Shown here: in pieces, positions 15,449 to 25,089 of the stretch
Layout of the letters: each line of letters begins with the position of its first letter
How positions within the stretch are numbered: position 1 is the stretch's first letter
Source of the DNA: Mesorhizobium sp. WSM3859
GTDB lineage: Bacteria; Pseudomonadota; Alphaproteobacteria; Rhizobiales; Rhizobiaceae
Reading direction: 5' to 3'
Assembly (NCBI RefSeq): GCF_002295065.1
Contig: NZ_NSGG01000001.1
Coordinates: 1-64,000 of the forward strand
DNA: 64,000 nt
Program-made: the position numbers and the translations under genes
The notes under the pieces: model-generated
The model's database searches: none
What the model was told of the DNA's origin: nothing
Seen by the model: only the letters and a program-made list of their open reading frames with translations

Positions 15449-15562
15449 TGCCTGAAGCCGTCACCGGCCCCTGCTCTTGCCAAGCCTGGCGCTTTCCGGC
15501 TAATTCCGGCTGCATTCCAGTGTTTCTGCGCGCCACGGCGCGCCTTGCGGAGTGCGCGAACC

Positions 15563-16063
15563 ATGTCCCTTCCCGAAAAAGCCTTTCCCGTCTCATGGGA
15601 CCAGTTCCACCGCGACGCCCGCGCGCTTTCCTGGCGGCTTTCCGGCGCCAGCAAGGGACAATGGAAGGCGATCGTCTGCATTACCCGCGGCGGCCTGGTG
15701 CCGGCGGCCATCATTGCGCGCGAGCTCGGCATCCGCGTCATCGAGACGGTGTGCGTGGCTTCCTATCATGACTACACCAGCCAGGGTCAGATGCAGGTCC
15801 TGAAGGAGATTTCGCCTTCGCTGCTTGCCGACGAGGGTGCCGGCGTGCTGATCATCGACGACCTGACCGACACCGGCAAGACGGCCGGTATCGTGCGCGC
15901 CATGATGCCGAAGGCGCATTTCGCGACCGTCTATGCCAAGCCGAAGGGCCGTCCGCTGGTCGATACATTCGTCACTGAGGTCAGCCAGGACACCTGGATC
16001 TACTTTCCGTGGGACATGGGCTTCACTTACCAGAAGCCGATCGCGGACGATCATGTCGGCTGA
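15563..16063 (+). CDS. gpt: xanthine(-guanine) phosphoribosyltransferase
   Basis: A 166-residue purine salvage enzyme that joins PRPP with xanthine or guanine (and more weakly hypoxanthine), giving XMP or GMP. It follows E. coli Gpt throughout: [36 protein letters not shown], the PRPP loop [36 protein letters not shown], and the base-binding [14 protein letters not shown] 15563 was chosen over the in-frame upstream start at 15545 because it matches the family's N-terminus. It is a single gene. Confidence 0.92.
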   Translation: MSLPEKAFPVSWDQFHRDARALSWRLSGASKGQWKAIVCITRGGLVPAAIIARELGIRVIETVCVASYHDYTSQGQMQVLKEISPSLLADEGAGVLIIDDLTDTGKTAGIVRAMMPKAHFATVYAKPKGRPLVDTFVTEVSQDTWIYFPWDMGFTYQKPIADDHVG

Positions 16064-16263
16064 ACGGCCGTCATATTTTCCAGAGAATCCGCCTCAAAGG
16101 AGCGGCGTGTAGTCGAACCAATGAGCGCGTCTACTTTGTGAGATTGACCTTTTCTGGTGGTATTTTCCCGCGGAGTGAAGTTTTTTACTTTTAAAGCCCA
16201 TAATTCGCCGTAAGATTCGTAAGGTGGCAAACGATTCTGGAGGCTGAGGGCAGCTTTCTTCCG

Positions 16264-16752
16264 ATGTTGACGAGGCCGACAACGCACAACCAGATGGCCG
16301 AAAGGGTCCGGCGGCTCTTCGGCAAGGCGCCCTGTCGCCTGCAGGTTGCCGCCCTGCCCTGGCGTGACGGCAAAGACGGCGTCGAGATCATGCTGATCAC
16401 CAGCCGCGACACCGGGCGCTGGGTTCTGCCGAAGGGCTGGCCGGAGGCCAGGGAACCGCTTTGCAAGGCCGCCGCCCGTGAAGCAGGCGAAGAGGCCGGC
16501 TTGCGCGGCACCATCTCGCATCTTGAAGCCGGCCGCTATTTCTATGCCAAGGTCCTCGCCTCCGGCGAGGAAGTGCCCTGCGAAGTCCTGGTCTTTCCGC
16601 TGCATGTCGACCGCATCGCGGACCGCTGGAAAGAAAAGCGCGCACGCACGCGCAAATGGGTTGGCGCGACCGAAGCCGCCCAAATGGTCAACGAACCGGA
16701 CCTTTGCCAGATCATTGCCGGTTTTTGCGCCGCACCGCACACCTTCGTCTGA
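16264..16752 (+). CDS. Nudix hydrolase, diphosphoinositol/dinucleoside polyphosphate type
   Basis: A 162-residue hydrolase. RWVLPKGWPEAREPLCKAAA leads into a full Nudix box ending REAGEEAGL. The PKGW motif before the box is typical of enzymes acting on diadenosine or inositol polyphosphates (the DIPP/Ap4A group). It ends with the aromatic segment RTRKWVGATEAAQMV. The upstream gap from 16064 is AT-rich and probably holds the promoter. It is convergent with the acetyltransferase-like gene. Substrate assignment is by subfamily resemblance only. Confidence 0.85.
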   Translation: MLTRPTTHNQMAERVRRLFGKAPCRLQVAALPWRDGKDGVEIMLITSRDTGRWVLPKGWPEAREPLCKAAAREAGEEAGLRGTISHLEAGRYFYAKVLASGEEVPCEVLVFPLHVDRIADRWKEKRARTRKWVGATEAAQMVNEPDLCQIIAGFCAAPHTFV

Positions 16753-16755
16753 TCG

Positions 16756-17925
16756 TCAGACGCGACCGAAATCATCGGAACTCAGCCGGGTCCAGCGATC
16801 GCCCATCAATCCGCCGATAAAGATGTCGCCGGCGCGGACCGCTTCTGCGACCTGGGCGATGCGTGAGCGCACCATCGTGCCGCCGGCATAGCGGAAGAAG
16901 AGACGGTTGTAGCCGAAGAGTTGCGGCAGGAACCTGCTTTGTGTCTGGCCGGTTATGCCCACGCAGCCCATCTCCCGAGCAGCCGCGATAAGGCCGTCCA
17001 GCGTCGTGCCCCAGTGGGGTCCGGGCGCCTGGATCTGCAACAGGTTCGCGATGCCGCCAGCCTGCCCGTAGAAGGCATGACAACCGACCATCTTGCCTGC
17101 TTCGTCGTAAGTCCCGCCGAAATGAAGTGGCCCGTCGGCCTGCTTTTCGGCCGCCAGTGCGAGCAGCCGCGGCAATTCGCTATCCTTCCAGCTCGGTCGA
17201 AGAGCAAAATCGGACATCAGTGCCGGCAGCCGGTCCGCAAACTGCGCGGCATCGATCCGCTCATGGTGGATCCGTCGCGACGATGAAGGCTGGACCGGGG
17301 GCTCGAGCCGTCTTCCCGCGAGAGCATCGAACGCTCGCGCGCAGGGGCCGAGCGCCAGCCGAGCCAGCCCGGGCCATTTACGCTGCAGCAAGGCGGCGGC
17401 CATGGCGCCCGGCTGAAAAACACAGGTCCATTCCAGACAGTGCACCGGCAAGAGCTGATACTTCATCGGACGCGCGAAGGCCAAGGATGTCCGGTTGGCC
17501 GAATCGGTCAGATATAGATCGAACTCGCCCTGATGCAGGGTACGCAGCAATTGTGGCCCGGCCCAACCGTGATCGGTGCTGGAATCGGTCATGAAGGGAC
17601 CGATGATGGCCGCATTCAATGCCGATCCATTGAGCTCATAGCGGGCCTTCAGAACGCCCATGAACCCGCCGAGGCCGCCCTGCGGGTTTATCTGGACAAG
17701 GGCCTTGTTCTCACCGCGGTCAAGATAAAGCTTTCTCATATAGTCCGCCGTCTGCGCGACGGCGTGATCGCGAAGGCGGCGACGGCGGAACTTCGTCAGG
17801 AAGAGCGCGGCGACGCGCTCGAGATCCTCGGCGGCAAGCGGCCGTACCGAGCCATGGTGAGTGTCCGGCACCGACGGCGCCGGCATCTTTCCCGAACCCG
17901 CATTTGCGGAGACCAAATCCATCAT
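16756..17925 (-). CDS. acetyltransferase-like (GNAT) hypothetical protein
   Basis: A 389-residue protein. The N-terminal part RPLAAEDLERVAALFLTKFR and GGLGGFMGVLKARYELNGSA has the start of a GNAT fold. The C-terminal half (FGGTYDEAGKMVGCHAFYGQ, and LDGLIAAAREMGCVGITGQT) looks like a second one. Proteins of this layout often sit near polysaccharide genes in rhizobia, but none are adjacent here. The acetyl-CoA loop is not clearly conserved, so activity is uncertain. The start is one of two adjacent ATG codons (17925 or 17922). Confidence 0.6.
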   Translation of the reverse strand: MMDLVSANAGSGKMPAPSVPDTHHGSVRPLAAEDLERVAALFLTKFRRRRLRDHAVAQTADYMRKLYLDRGENKALVQINPQGGLGGFMGVLKARYELNGSALNAAIIGPFMTDSSTDHGWAGPQLLRTLHQGEFDLYLTDSANRTSLAFARPMKYQLLPVHCLEWTCVFQPGAMAAALLQRKWPGLARLALGPCARAFDALAGRRLEPPVQPSSSRRIHHERIDAAQFADRLPALMSDFALRPSWKDSELPRLLALAAEKQADGPLHFGGTYDEAGKMVGCHAFYGQAGGIANLLQIQAPGPHWGTTLDGLIAAAREMGCVGITGQTQSRFLPQLFGYNRLFFRYAGGTMVRSRIAQVAEAVRAGDIFIGGLMGDRWTRLSSDDFGRV

Positions 17926-18268
17926 GAATGCCTATGCATGGTCCTCTGTCGGCGGGCAAAATCCTGCAATATCCAAAGAAATCTCCTTCCGATCAGCATG
18001 CCTGTAGAAATCTCCAGGAGACCTGCGCATGCCAGATCCGATTTGCTTTCTGAAGGTATACGCCAACAACTGTTTAAAACAATGTATCTCCTGCGGAGTT
18101 GCTGATGAAATGACTCAAACTTTAAGTATATGGAAATGAATTTAAACGCCGCGTTACATCACTCAAGCCGCATGACGAGAGTGCGGTTGCAGACCTTACG
18201 GATTGATTTGCACTGCCGAAGCGGAGCCGGACAACCGGCGGCCCGGCCGGAGCCGGGCCGTCCTTTTC
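17926..18268. other. 343-bp AT-rich gap
   Basis: It holds the upstream region of the minus-strand acetyltransferase-like gene and the 3' side of the ABC transporter gene. A 36-codon frame at 18030 lacks support. A GC-rich hairpin lies at 18239-18260. Confidence 0.5.
18239..18260. terminator. GC hairpin after the ABC transporter gene
   Basis: CGGCCCGG and CCGGGCCG form an eight-base stem around a six-base loop, eight bp beyond the transporter's stop on the minus strand. The T-rich run lies on the plus-strand side, so its role as a terminator for the minus-strand gene is only likely. Confidence 0.45.
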
Positions 18269-20074
18269 TCAGGCGACGAGGCCTTTGGTCAATTCGAGCG
18301 CCTGCCGCTCGAACAGCCGCCGGTAGATGCCGCCATTGAGGCGGATCAGGTCGTCATGCGAACCCTCTTCGGCGATACGGCCTCGATCGAAGACCAGCAG
18401 GCGGTCGAGCGCCCGCACCGTCGAGAGCCGGTGCGCGATGACAAGGGTCGTGCGTCCCACCATCAGCCGCTCCATCGCCCTCTGGATCAACACTTCCGAT
18501 TCCGAATCCAGGCTCGATGTCGCCTCGTCCAGGATCAGGATGCGCGCGTCGGCCAGGAAGGCGCGGGCGATCGCCACGCGCTGGCGCTCGCCGCCCGACA
18601 ATTTCACGCCACGCTCACCGACCAGGGTTCCGTAGCCCTTGGGCAGGTTGGTGATGAAATCATGGGCGCTGGCCAGCCTGGCGGCATGCTCGATCTCGGC
18701 CTGGCTGGCGCCGGGCCTGGCATAGGCGATGTTCTCGGCCAGCGAGCGGTGGAACAGGATCGGCTCCTGCTGGACGATGGCGATCTGGCTGCGCAGCGAC
18801 GCCTGCTCGACCTGCGAGATGTCCTGCCCGTCGATCAGGATCCGCCCGGCGTTCACGTCATAGAGCCGCTGGATCAGCTTGACGAAGGTCGTCTTGCCCG
18901 AGCCTGAATGCCCGACCAGTCCGATGCGCTCGCCAGCCGCGATGTCGACCGAGAAATCGTGGTAGAGCGGCAGAAGATGATTGCCGTAGTGGAACGTCAC
19001 CTTGTCGAAGGCGATACGCCCATCGGTGATCCGGATCGGCCGAGCGCCGGGCCGGTCCTCGATGCCGAGCGGCTCGGACTGGAAGTCGACCAGTTCCTCC
19101 ATGTCGTTGATCGAGCGCTGCAGGTTGCGGATATGCGTTCCGATGTCGCGCAGATAGCCCTGCAGCACGAAGAACGAGGTGAGCACGAAAGCGACGTCGC
19201 CGGCGCTCGCCTGGCCCCAGGCCCACAGCATGAGGGCAAGACCGATGACCGCCGCCCGTATAACCAGCAGCAGCACCCCTTGCGTGGTGCCGTTGGCGGT
19301 GCCGCGCATCCAGGTGCGACCTGTGCGCAGGCGCCATTTGGCGGTCACGCGCGCCAGCCGAGCCTCCTCGCGAGCTTCCGCGCCGAAACCTTTGACGACG
19401 GCGTTGCAGCTCACCGCGTCGGCCAGCGCGCCGCCCAGCCGCGTGTCCCAGCTGTTGGCGAGCCGAGCCGCGGGGGCGACATAACCAAGCGAGAGCATTG
19501 CCGTGACCGCGATGAACAGCACCGAGCCGGCCGCCACCACCACCCCCATCAGCGGCCAGAACCAGCCGAGCAGCAGCGTCGAGCCGACAAGCATGACGAC
19601 CGACGGCAAAAGCGCGATCAGGATCGTGTCGTTGAGCAGGTCCAGCGCCCACATGCCGCGCGTGATCTTGCGCACCGTCGATCCGGCGAAACTGTTGGCG
19701 TGCCAGTCTGTCGAGAAGCGCTGCACGCGGTGGAAGGCATCGGCGGCAATGTCCGACATCATCTTCAGCGTCAGCTCGACGATCCACAGGAAGGCGGCGT
19801 TGCGCAGCACGACGCCGGCCAGCGCCAGCGCCATCAGGATCGAGAACGCCGCCATCGCCGCATTCCAGGCGACTTCGTCGGTTCCGGCGCCGCTTGCGAC
19901 CGCATCGACCAGCCGGCCGGAATAGAAGGGTGTCAGCACGTCGGCCAGCGTCGAGAGCAGGAAGGCGCCCATGATGAGCGAAAGCCGCCACGGCTGGCGC
20001 CGCCAGTGGCTGAACGTGAAGCCGAGCACGCTGCGAAAGGCGCCGGCGCGCAGGTCGATCTTGAAACGAGCCAT
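18269..20074 (-). CDS. ABC exporter, fused permease and ATPase
   Basis: A 601-residue half-transporter of the multidrug/lipid exporter type. Residues 25-340 hold six membrane helices; residues 350-601 are the ATPase, with Walker A GHSGSGKTT, the Q-loop region IVQQEPILFHRS, signature LSGGERQRV, Walker B ILILDEATSSLD and the switch IAHRLST. All catalytic elements are intact. It would work as a homodimer in the inner membrane. The substrate cannot be told and no partner gene is adjacent. Confidence 0.9.
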   Translation of the reverse strand: MARFKIDLRAGAFRSVLGFTFSHWRRQPWRLSLIMGAFLLSTLADVLTPFYSGRLVDAVASGAGTDEVAWNAAMAAFSILMALALAGVVLRNAAFLWIVELTLKMMSDIAADAFHRVQRFSTDWHANSFAGSTVRKITRGMWALDLLNDTILIALLPSVVMLVGSTLLLGWFWPLMGVVVAAGSVLFIAVTAMLSLGYVAPAARLANSWDTRLGGALADAVSCNAVVKGFGAEAREEARLARVTAKWRLRTGRTWMRGTANGTTQGVLLLVIRAAVIGLALMLWAWGQASAGDVAFVLTSFFVLQGYLRDIGTHIRNLQRSINDMEELVDFQSEPLGIEDRPGARPIRITDGRIAFDKVTFHYGNHLLPLYHDFSVDIAAGERIGLVGHSGSGKTTFVKLIQRLYDVNAGRILIDGQDISQVEQASLRSQIAIVQQEPILFHRSLAENIAYARPGASQAEIEHAARLASAHDFITNLPKGYGTLVGERGVKLSGGERQRVAIARAFLADARILILDEATSSLDSESEVLIQRAMERLMVGRTTLVIAHRLSTVRALDRLLVFDRGRIAEEGSHDDLIRLNGGIYRRLFERQALELTKGLVA

Positions 20075-20495
20075 AATGTCATCCGGGCGCGAACGAGCCC
20101 GGTCCCGGTAAAATCAAATTGGAAAACCCGCATCCGCGCCCTGCGGCGCCCCAAAATGGCGGGAGGTTCAGTATGGTAGGCCGCCTGCCCTGAGGCGGCG
20201 ACCGGCAGCGGCAAATGCCTGACCTGCGTCCGGCTCTCCGAAAAACCTTCGGAAAGCCCGGGCAGACCTAGGCTTCGCGGCCTCGCATAACGATGTCAAA
20301 TCCTGCCATACGGTCCTCCCGGAAGGGAATCGCGGAGAGCCCGTTATAGGGAGGCATCGGCCGATCGCCAAGTCGGCCCGTCGCCAAAACTGCATCTGGT
20401 CCAAGCACTGAGACGAATTTGCAACAACGGCAGGTTGCGCAGATCAGGCCGCGCAGAAACGGCTGAACCGTTTCAGTGCGACGAGCTTCAAGCCG
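20075..20495. other. 421-bp gap upstream of the ABC gene
   Basis: No credible gene. It contains the promoter region of the ABC transporter, a small hairpin TCCGAA/TTCGGA near 20240, and a diverged family B repeat at 20461-20485 (CTGAACCGTTTCAGTGCGAC). Confidence 0.5.
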
Positions 20496-20909
20496 TCAGC
20501 TCGCCCGCTGGCGGTCCAGTCGCATGTAGCGTCCGTCTGTCGACGCCTTGAATCCGAACTTCTCGTAGAGGCTGTGGGCGTCGTCGGTCGAAAGGCTCCA
20601 ATGCGTCACAGTGCCGACCTCGGGGTGATCGATCAGCGCCTGGACGAGCCGCTTGCCGATCCCCCGCCCGCGATGCTGAGGCCAGATGATGACATCGGCG
20701 ATATAGGCAAAGACTGTGTAGTCGGTGATCGCACGGGCGAAGCCGACCTGCTCGCCATCGAGATAGGCGCCGGCGCAGAGCGAGTTGTCGAAGGCGCGGC
20801 GATGGGCCTCGTCGGTCCGCGACGCACCCCAATAGCTTTGCATGAGCTGATCGGACGTTGCCCGGAAATCGATCCGCGACAGGTCGAAACTGATTTCAAT
20901 GTCTTGCAT
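20496..20909 (-). CDS. GNAT family N-acetyltransferase
   Basis: A 137-residue enzyme of the GNAT fold. VIIWPQHRGRGIGKRLVQAL holds the acetyl-CoA pyrophosphate loop (R/Q-x-x-G-x-G/A), and LSTDDAHSLYEKFGFKAST is the usual final helix and strand. It ends MRLDRQRAS. The acceptor is unknown. It lies seven bp after the stop of nadE on the same strand, so the two are probably one transcript. Confidence 0.9.
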   Translation of the reverse strand: MQDIEISFDLSRIDFRATSDQLMQSYWGASRTDEAHRRAFDNSLCAGAYLDGEQVGFARAITDYTVFAYIADVIIWPQHRGRGIGKRLVQALIDHPEVGTVTHWSLSTDDAHSLYEKFGFKASTDGRYMRLDRQRAS

Positions 20910-20916
20910 GCGAAGG

Positions 20917-22596
20917 TTAACCGCGATCCCGGAACCGGTTGGTGATCGGATAGCGGCGGTCGCGGCCGAAATTCTTGCGCGTGATCTTCACGCCGGGCGC
21001 CGCCTGCCGGCGCTTGTATTCGGCGATGTAGAGCAGGTGCTCGACGCGGGTCACTGTCGCCCGGTCGTGGCCGCGCGCGACGATGTCGTCGACGCTCATC
21101 TCGTTCTCGACCAGGCATTCCAGAATGTCGTCCAGCACCGGATAGGGCGGCAGCGAATCCTGGTCGGTCTGGTTCTCGCGCAGCTCCGCTGAGGGCGCCT
21201 TGTCGATGATGTTCTTCGGAATGACCTCGCCGGAAGGACCGAGCGCGCCCGGCGGCACATGGGAATTGCGCCAGCGCGACAGCGCGTAAACCTGCATCTT
21301 GTAGAGATCCTTGATCGGGTTGAAGCCGCCATTCATGTCGCCGTAAAGCGTGGCGTAGCCGACCGACATCTCGCTCTTGTTGCCGGTGGTGACCACCATC
21401 GAGCCGAACTTGTTCGAGATCGCCATCAGGATGGTGCCGCGCGCGCGGCTCTGCAGGTTTTCCTCGGTGATGCCTTCCTGGGTGCCCTCGAAGAGCTGCG
21501 TCAGCGCATGCTTGAAGCCTTCGACCGGCTCGGAGATCGGCACGATATCATAGCGACAGCCGAGCGCGCGCGCGCAGTCTTCAGCGTCCTTCAGCGAACC
21601 TTTCGACGTATAGCGATAGGGCATCATGACGGTGCGCAGCCGCTCCTCGCCCAGCGCATCGACGGCCAAAGCCGCGCAGATCGCCGAGTCGATACCGCCG
21701 GAGAGGCCGAGCACGACATTCTTGAAGCCGTTCTTGTTGACGTAGTCGCGCAGGCCGAGCATGCAGGCCCGGTAGTCTGCCTCTTCGCGGTCGGGAATCT
21801 TCGACATCGGGCCTTCCGCACAGACCCAAGTATCTCCCTTTCTTTTCCAGGTGGTGACGTCGACCGCGTCCTCGAACTGGCTCATCTGGAAGGCCAGCGT
21901 CTTGTCGGCGCCGATGGCGAACGACGCACCGTCGAAGATCAGCTCGTCCTGGCCGCCGAGCTGGTTGGCATAGATCATCGGCAAGCCGGTTTCGATGACC
22001 TGGCGGATGACGACCTGGTGGCGCACGTCGATCTTGGCGCGGTAATAGGGCGAGCCGTTCGGCACCAGCAGGATCTCGGCGCCGCTTTCTGCCAGCGTCT
22101 CGCAGACAGCGATATCGCCCCAGATGTCCTCGCAGATCGGGACGCCGATGCGCACGCCGCGGAAATTGACCGGCCCCTGCAATTCCGGTCCGGCTTGGAA
22201 GACGCGCTTCTCGTCGAACTCGCCGTAATTCGGCAGATCGAGCTTGTAGCGTTCGGCGATGATCTTGCCGCCGTCGGCGAAGACGATGGAATTATGCGTG
22301 CCGCTTTTGCGCTTCAGCGGCGTGCCGATGATGACACCGGGCCCGCCATCGGCCGTATCCTTGGCGAAATCCTCGGCCGCCTTCTCGCAAGCTTTCAGGA
22401 AGGAAGGCTTCAACACGAGGTCTTCCGGCGGATACCCGGCGAGGAAGAGCTCGGTATAAAGCACCAGATCGGCGCCCTGTCGCGCCGCGTCCGCCCTCGC
22501 CTCTCGCGCTTTTGCCAGGTTGCCGGCGACGTCGCCGACAGTCGGGTTGAGCTGGGCGACGGCGATGCGCAGGATATCGGGAGCGGTCTTGGTCAT
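20917..22596 (-). CDS. nadE: glutamine-dependent NAD+ synthetase
   Basis: A 559-residue enzyme making NAD+ from deamido-NAD, ATP and glutamine. The nitrilase-type glutaminase (residues 1-260) has Glu49 (YTEL), Lys118 (KLDLPNYGEFDEKR) and Cys155 (VPICEDIW). The synthetase half holds the P-loop LGLSGGIDSA (residues 297-306), GNKSEMSVGYATLYGDMNGG, and the end VKITRKNFGRDRRYPITNRF. ATG 22596 matches the family start; the frame extends to 22638. It probably shares a message with the downstream GNAT gene. Confidence 0.95.
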   Translation of the reverse strand: MTKTAPDILRIAVAQLNPTVGDVAGNLAKAREARADAARQGADLVLYTELFLAGYPPEDLVLKPSFLKACEKAAEDFAKDTADGGPGVIIGTPLKRKSGTHNSIVFADGGKIIAERYKLDLPNYGEFDEKRVFQAGPELQGPVNFRGVRIGVPICEDIWGDIAVCETLAESGAEILLVPNGSPYYRAKIDVRHQVVIRQVIETGLPMIYANQLGGQDELIFDGASFAIGADKTLAFQMSQFEDAVDVTTWKRKGDTWVCAEGPMSKIPDREEADYRACMLGLRDYVNKNGFKNVVLGLSGGIDSAICAALAVDALGEERLRTVMMPYRYTSKGSLKDAEDCARALGCRYDIVPISEPVEGFKHALTQLFEGTQEGITEENLQSRARGTILMAISNKFGSMVVTTGNKSEMSVGYATLYGDMNGGFNPIKDLYKMQVYALSRWRNSHVPPGALGPSGEVIPKNIIDKAPSAELRENQTDQDSLPPYPVLDDILECLVENEMSVDDIVARGHDRATVTRVEHLLYIAEYKRRQAAPGVKITRKNFGRDRRYPITNRFRDRG

Positions 22597-22678
22597 GCAA
22601 CGGATGTAGCGTGGCAGAAATCGCCCCGCAATGGCCATTGCTTATGCCAATCCAAGGTGCGCACGAACGCGCTCGGGC

Positions 22679-23392
22679 CTAGTCGCTCATATATTCGCGC
22701 AGCGCCTCCGCCGAACGGTTCTCGCCGATCGACATCGCCAGGATGCGCGAGATGTGACGGCGCGGCAGGCCGGTTTCGGCCGACCAGTGGTTGATCTGCG
22801 CCTGGATCTTTTCGAGGTCCCGCTTCGAGGTTGGATTCTCGGCTATGTCGAGGCCGGCGTCACGCAGGGCCGCCGCCATATCGGCCGAGACGACGAACGT
22901 GTCCCATTCCAGCCAGCGCAGGAAATACTGACCCGTGTTGCCACCCAGCCGACTGCCATGCTTGGCGAGATAAGCGGTCAGGCCGACCTGATCGTCCGCC
23001 GGCCAGGCGGCGATGAATTTGCCGAAACTGCCATGCTCCTTCGAGACGCGACCGACGAAGGCGGCGTTGTCGCGCACCGACTTGATCTTCTGCGGGTTGC
23101 GCACGATGCGGCTGTCGGATGCCAGCTCGTGCCAGAAATCGTCGGGCTGGAACAAAAGCCGCTTCGGCTCGAAGCCGAGGAACGCCTCCTCGAAACCCGG
23201 CCATTTCTGCTCGATGACGCGCCACACGAAGCCGGCGGCAAAGATCCGTTCGGCCATGGTGGAGAGAATGCGGTCATCGGGGACTTTCGCCACCGCCTTG
23301 TTATCAGGCGCAGGACCAAGCAGCGGCGCCAGCACCGCCTCCCCGCCCTTGCGCTTTGCCGCCCGCGCGTGGATTTTCTGGAAATCGAGCAT
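22679..23392 (-). CDS. DNA-3-methyladenine glycosylase I-like protein
   Basis: A 237-residue protein of the Tag-like helix-hairpin-helix group. It contains MAERIFAAGFVWRVIEQKWP, GFEEAFLGFEPKRLLFQPDD, IVRNPQKIKSVRDNAAFVGR, and a C-terminal FLRWLEWDTFVVSADMAAAL. True Tag enzymes remove 3-methyladenine from DNA; this longer rhizobial branch is usually called a 3-methyladenine glycosylase without direct proof. Zinc-binding Cys residues of E. coli Tag are not seen. ATG 23392 was chosen because the sequence upstream is noncoding. It is divergent from the DUF1003 gene. Confidence 0.75.
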   Translation of the reverse strand: MLDFQKIHARAAKRKGGEAVLAPLLGPAPDNKAVAKVPDDRILSTMAERIFAAGFVWRVIEQKWPGFEEAFLGFEPKRLLFQPDDFWHELASDSRIVRNPQKIKSVRDNAAFVGRVSKEHGSFGKFIAAWPADDQVGLTAYLAKHGSRLGGNTGQYFLRWLEWDTFVVSADMAAALRDAGLDIAENPTSKRDLEKIQAQINHWSAETGLPRRHISRILAMSIGENRSAEALREYMSD

Positions 23393-23483
23393 CTTTGTCC
23401 TCGCCTGTTCGCCGCAATCTAGCACTTCACCTCGGGCCCGGCAGCCTCTACGTCTATCGATGCCCTGCCTAAGGAGAGGACCA

Positions 23484-24047
23484 ATGAACAAGATCGTCGA
23501 GGATATGGCGAACCGCCTGCTCAAGCGCAAGCCGGAAGGCCTCGGCCCGCTCGAAAGCCGCGTGCTGCAGTCGACGCTCGAGCGCACCACGATCGCGCGC
23601 GACACCAACAAGGCCTTCGCTTTCCACGAGACCTATGGCGATCGCGTCGCCGACACGATCGCCAGGATCGGCGGTTCCTGGTCCTTCATCCTCAGCTTCC
23701 TGGGCTTTCTGGTTCTTTGGACTGCCGGCAACGCCTGGCTGCTCACGCGCGACGCCTTCGACCCCTACCCTTTCATCTTCCTCAACCTCGTGCTGTCGAT
23801 GCTCGCGGCGATCCAGGCGCCGGTGATCATGATGTCGCAGAACCGCCAGACCGAGCGCGACCGCATCGACGCGGCGCATGACTATGAAGTCAATCTGAAG
23901 GCCGAGATCGAGATCATGGCGCTGCATGAAAAGCTCGACGAACTGCGCCACAGCGAGATCATTAGCATGCGGGACGAGATCTTGCGCATGGCCGAACAAA
24001 TCAGGCGCATCGACGAGAAACTGTCGGCGCGGCCCGCAACAGAATGA
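23484..24047 (+). CDS. DUF1003 membrane protein
   Basis: A 187-residue protein of the DUF1003 family. A soluble N-terminal part comes first, then the signature FHETYGDRVADTIARIGGSW followed by two membrane helices (FILSFLGFLVLWTAGNAWLL and PFIFLNLVLSMLAAIQAPVI). MMSQNRQTERDRIDAAHDYE then starts a coiled coil to the end. The role is unknown. The start has AAGGAGAGGA. Its stop overlaps the DedA start as ATGA, so translation is coupled. Confidence 0.92.
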   Translation: MNKIVEDMANRLLKRKPEGLGPLESRVLQSTLERTTIARDTNKAFAFHETYGDRVADTIARIGGSWSFILSFLGFLVLWTAGNAWLLTRDAFDPYPFIFLNLVLSMLAAIQAPVIMMSQNRQTERDRIDAAHDYEVNLKAEIEIMALHEKLDELRHSEIISMRDEILRMAEQIRRIDEKLSARPATE

Positions 24048-24643
24048 ACGAAACCATCCACCATCTCATCGAGCAATACGGGCTGATCGCGGTCTTCTTG
24101 GGCTGCGTCGCCGAAGGCGAAAGCGCCGCCATCTTGGGCGGCTTCTTCGCCCATCAGCATGTTTTCGTGCTGTGGCAGACTTTCCTTGCCGCCTTTCTCG
24201 GGGCCTTCGGCGGCGACACGTTCTTCTTCACCCTCGGCCGCAGCTTCGCCGAGCATCGCTATGTGAGAAGGCTGCGCCAGCGTCCGGGCTTCAGCCGTGC
24301 CTATAGCCTGCTCAACACCCATCCCAACATTTTCGTGCTGACCAACCGCTACATCTACGGCATGCGGCTGGTCGGCGGTATCGCCGCCGGCCTGTCGACG
24401 GTGCCAATGCCCCGTTTCGTTGTCCTGAACGCTATCTCTTCCGCCGTCTGGGCGGCCCTGTTCAGCGGCATCGGCTATGTCTTCGGCCTCGGCGCGGAGG
24501 AGATGGTGGGTCAGGCGTTCGAGCGGCATGAGCGTCTGCTCATTGCCCTTGGCGTCGGCGTGGTGGTGGCGGTTGTCGCCTGGCTGGTCGGCCATCACTT
24601 CGCCAGGCGCGAACGCGCCAGGGAAGATCAGACCGGCTCCTGA
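24044..24643 (+). CDS. DedA family membrane protein
   Basis: A 199-residue inner-membrane protein of the DedA/SNARE-associated family, which moves lipid carriers such as undecaprenyl phosphate or phospholipids across the membrane. The front has EQYGLIAVFLGCVAEGESAA and GGFFAHQHVFVLWQTFLAAF. The middle has FVLTNRYIYGMRLVGGIAAG, keeping the conserved Arg and Gly of the family, and VVLNAISSAVWAALFSGIGY. A basic tail ends it. It is coupled to DUF1003, which suggests a joint membrane role. Confidence 0.9.
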   Translation: MNETIHHLIEQYGLIAVFLGCVAEGESAAILGGFFAHQHVFVLWQTFLAAFLGAFGGDTFFFTLGRSFAEHRYVRRLRQRPGFSRAYSLLNTHPNIFVLTNRYIYGMRLVGGIAAGLSTVPMPRFVVLNAISSAVWAALFSGIGYVFGLGAEEMVGQAFERHERLLIALGVGVVVAVVAWLVGHHFARRERAREDQTGS

Positions 24644-24653
24644 TCCGCGAGGA

Positions 24654-25013
24654 TCAGATCGGCGCGCCGGTGAGGCGCTCGATCAAGGCGATCGCCCAGA
24701 CGCCGCCGGCGATCACGATCGAAATGAGCACCGCCAGCGAGCCGCAATCCTTGGCGAGCTGGATTTCGATGTGGAATTCGCGCGAGATCGCGTCGCAGGC
24801 CGCCTCGATGCCGGTGTTGAGCACTTCGACCATGATCAGGAGCAGCACAGCGCCGATTAGCAGGGCATAACCGCGCCAGGAGACCGAGATAAACCAGCCG
24901 GCCGGCAGGGCAAGCGCAAGCAACAGCAGCTCCTGCTGAAATGCCTTTTCATGCGCGGCCAACTTGCGGAAGGCCCGCACCGAATTGATGAAAGCGTCGA
25001 TCAGCCGCTGCAT
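24654..25013 (-). CDS. dgkA: diacylglycerol kinase (DgkA family)
   Basis: A 119-residue integral membrane kinase that phosphorylates diacylglycerol, recycling it to phosphatidate. Three membrane helices are visible. Family signature parts are AFRKLAAHEKAFQQELLLLA, LLIMVEVLNTGIEAACDAIS and LAKDCGSLAVLISIVIAGGV, which contain the catalytic Glu and the NTGIEA and KD motifs. Length is normal. It is convergent with the DedA gene, ten bp away. Confidence 0.92.
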   Translation of the reverse strand: MQRLIDAFINSVRAFRKLAAHEKAFQQELLLLALALPAGWFISVSWRGYALLIGAVLLLIMVEVLNTGIEAACDAISREFHIEIQLAKDCGSLAVLISIVIAGGVWAIALIERLTGAPI

Positions 25014-25089
25014 GCCCAGCCCCGTTTCGAGTCACCGTGAGGGGATATCGCAACGGCCGGATCAAGGGAATAAGGCAGCCGCCGCAAAT

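Noticed and set aside
18030..18140. 36-codon frame with a possible ribosome site
   Set aside because: Too short and without conservation or helix pattern to be supported.
21259..22794. Plus-strand frame of 511 codons
   Set aside because: It is antisense to nadE, which is fully conserved. High GC keeps the opposite frame open.
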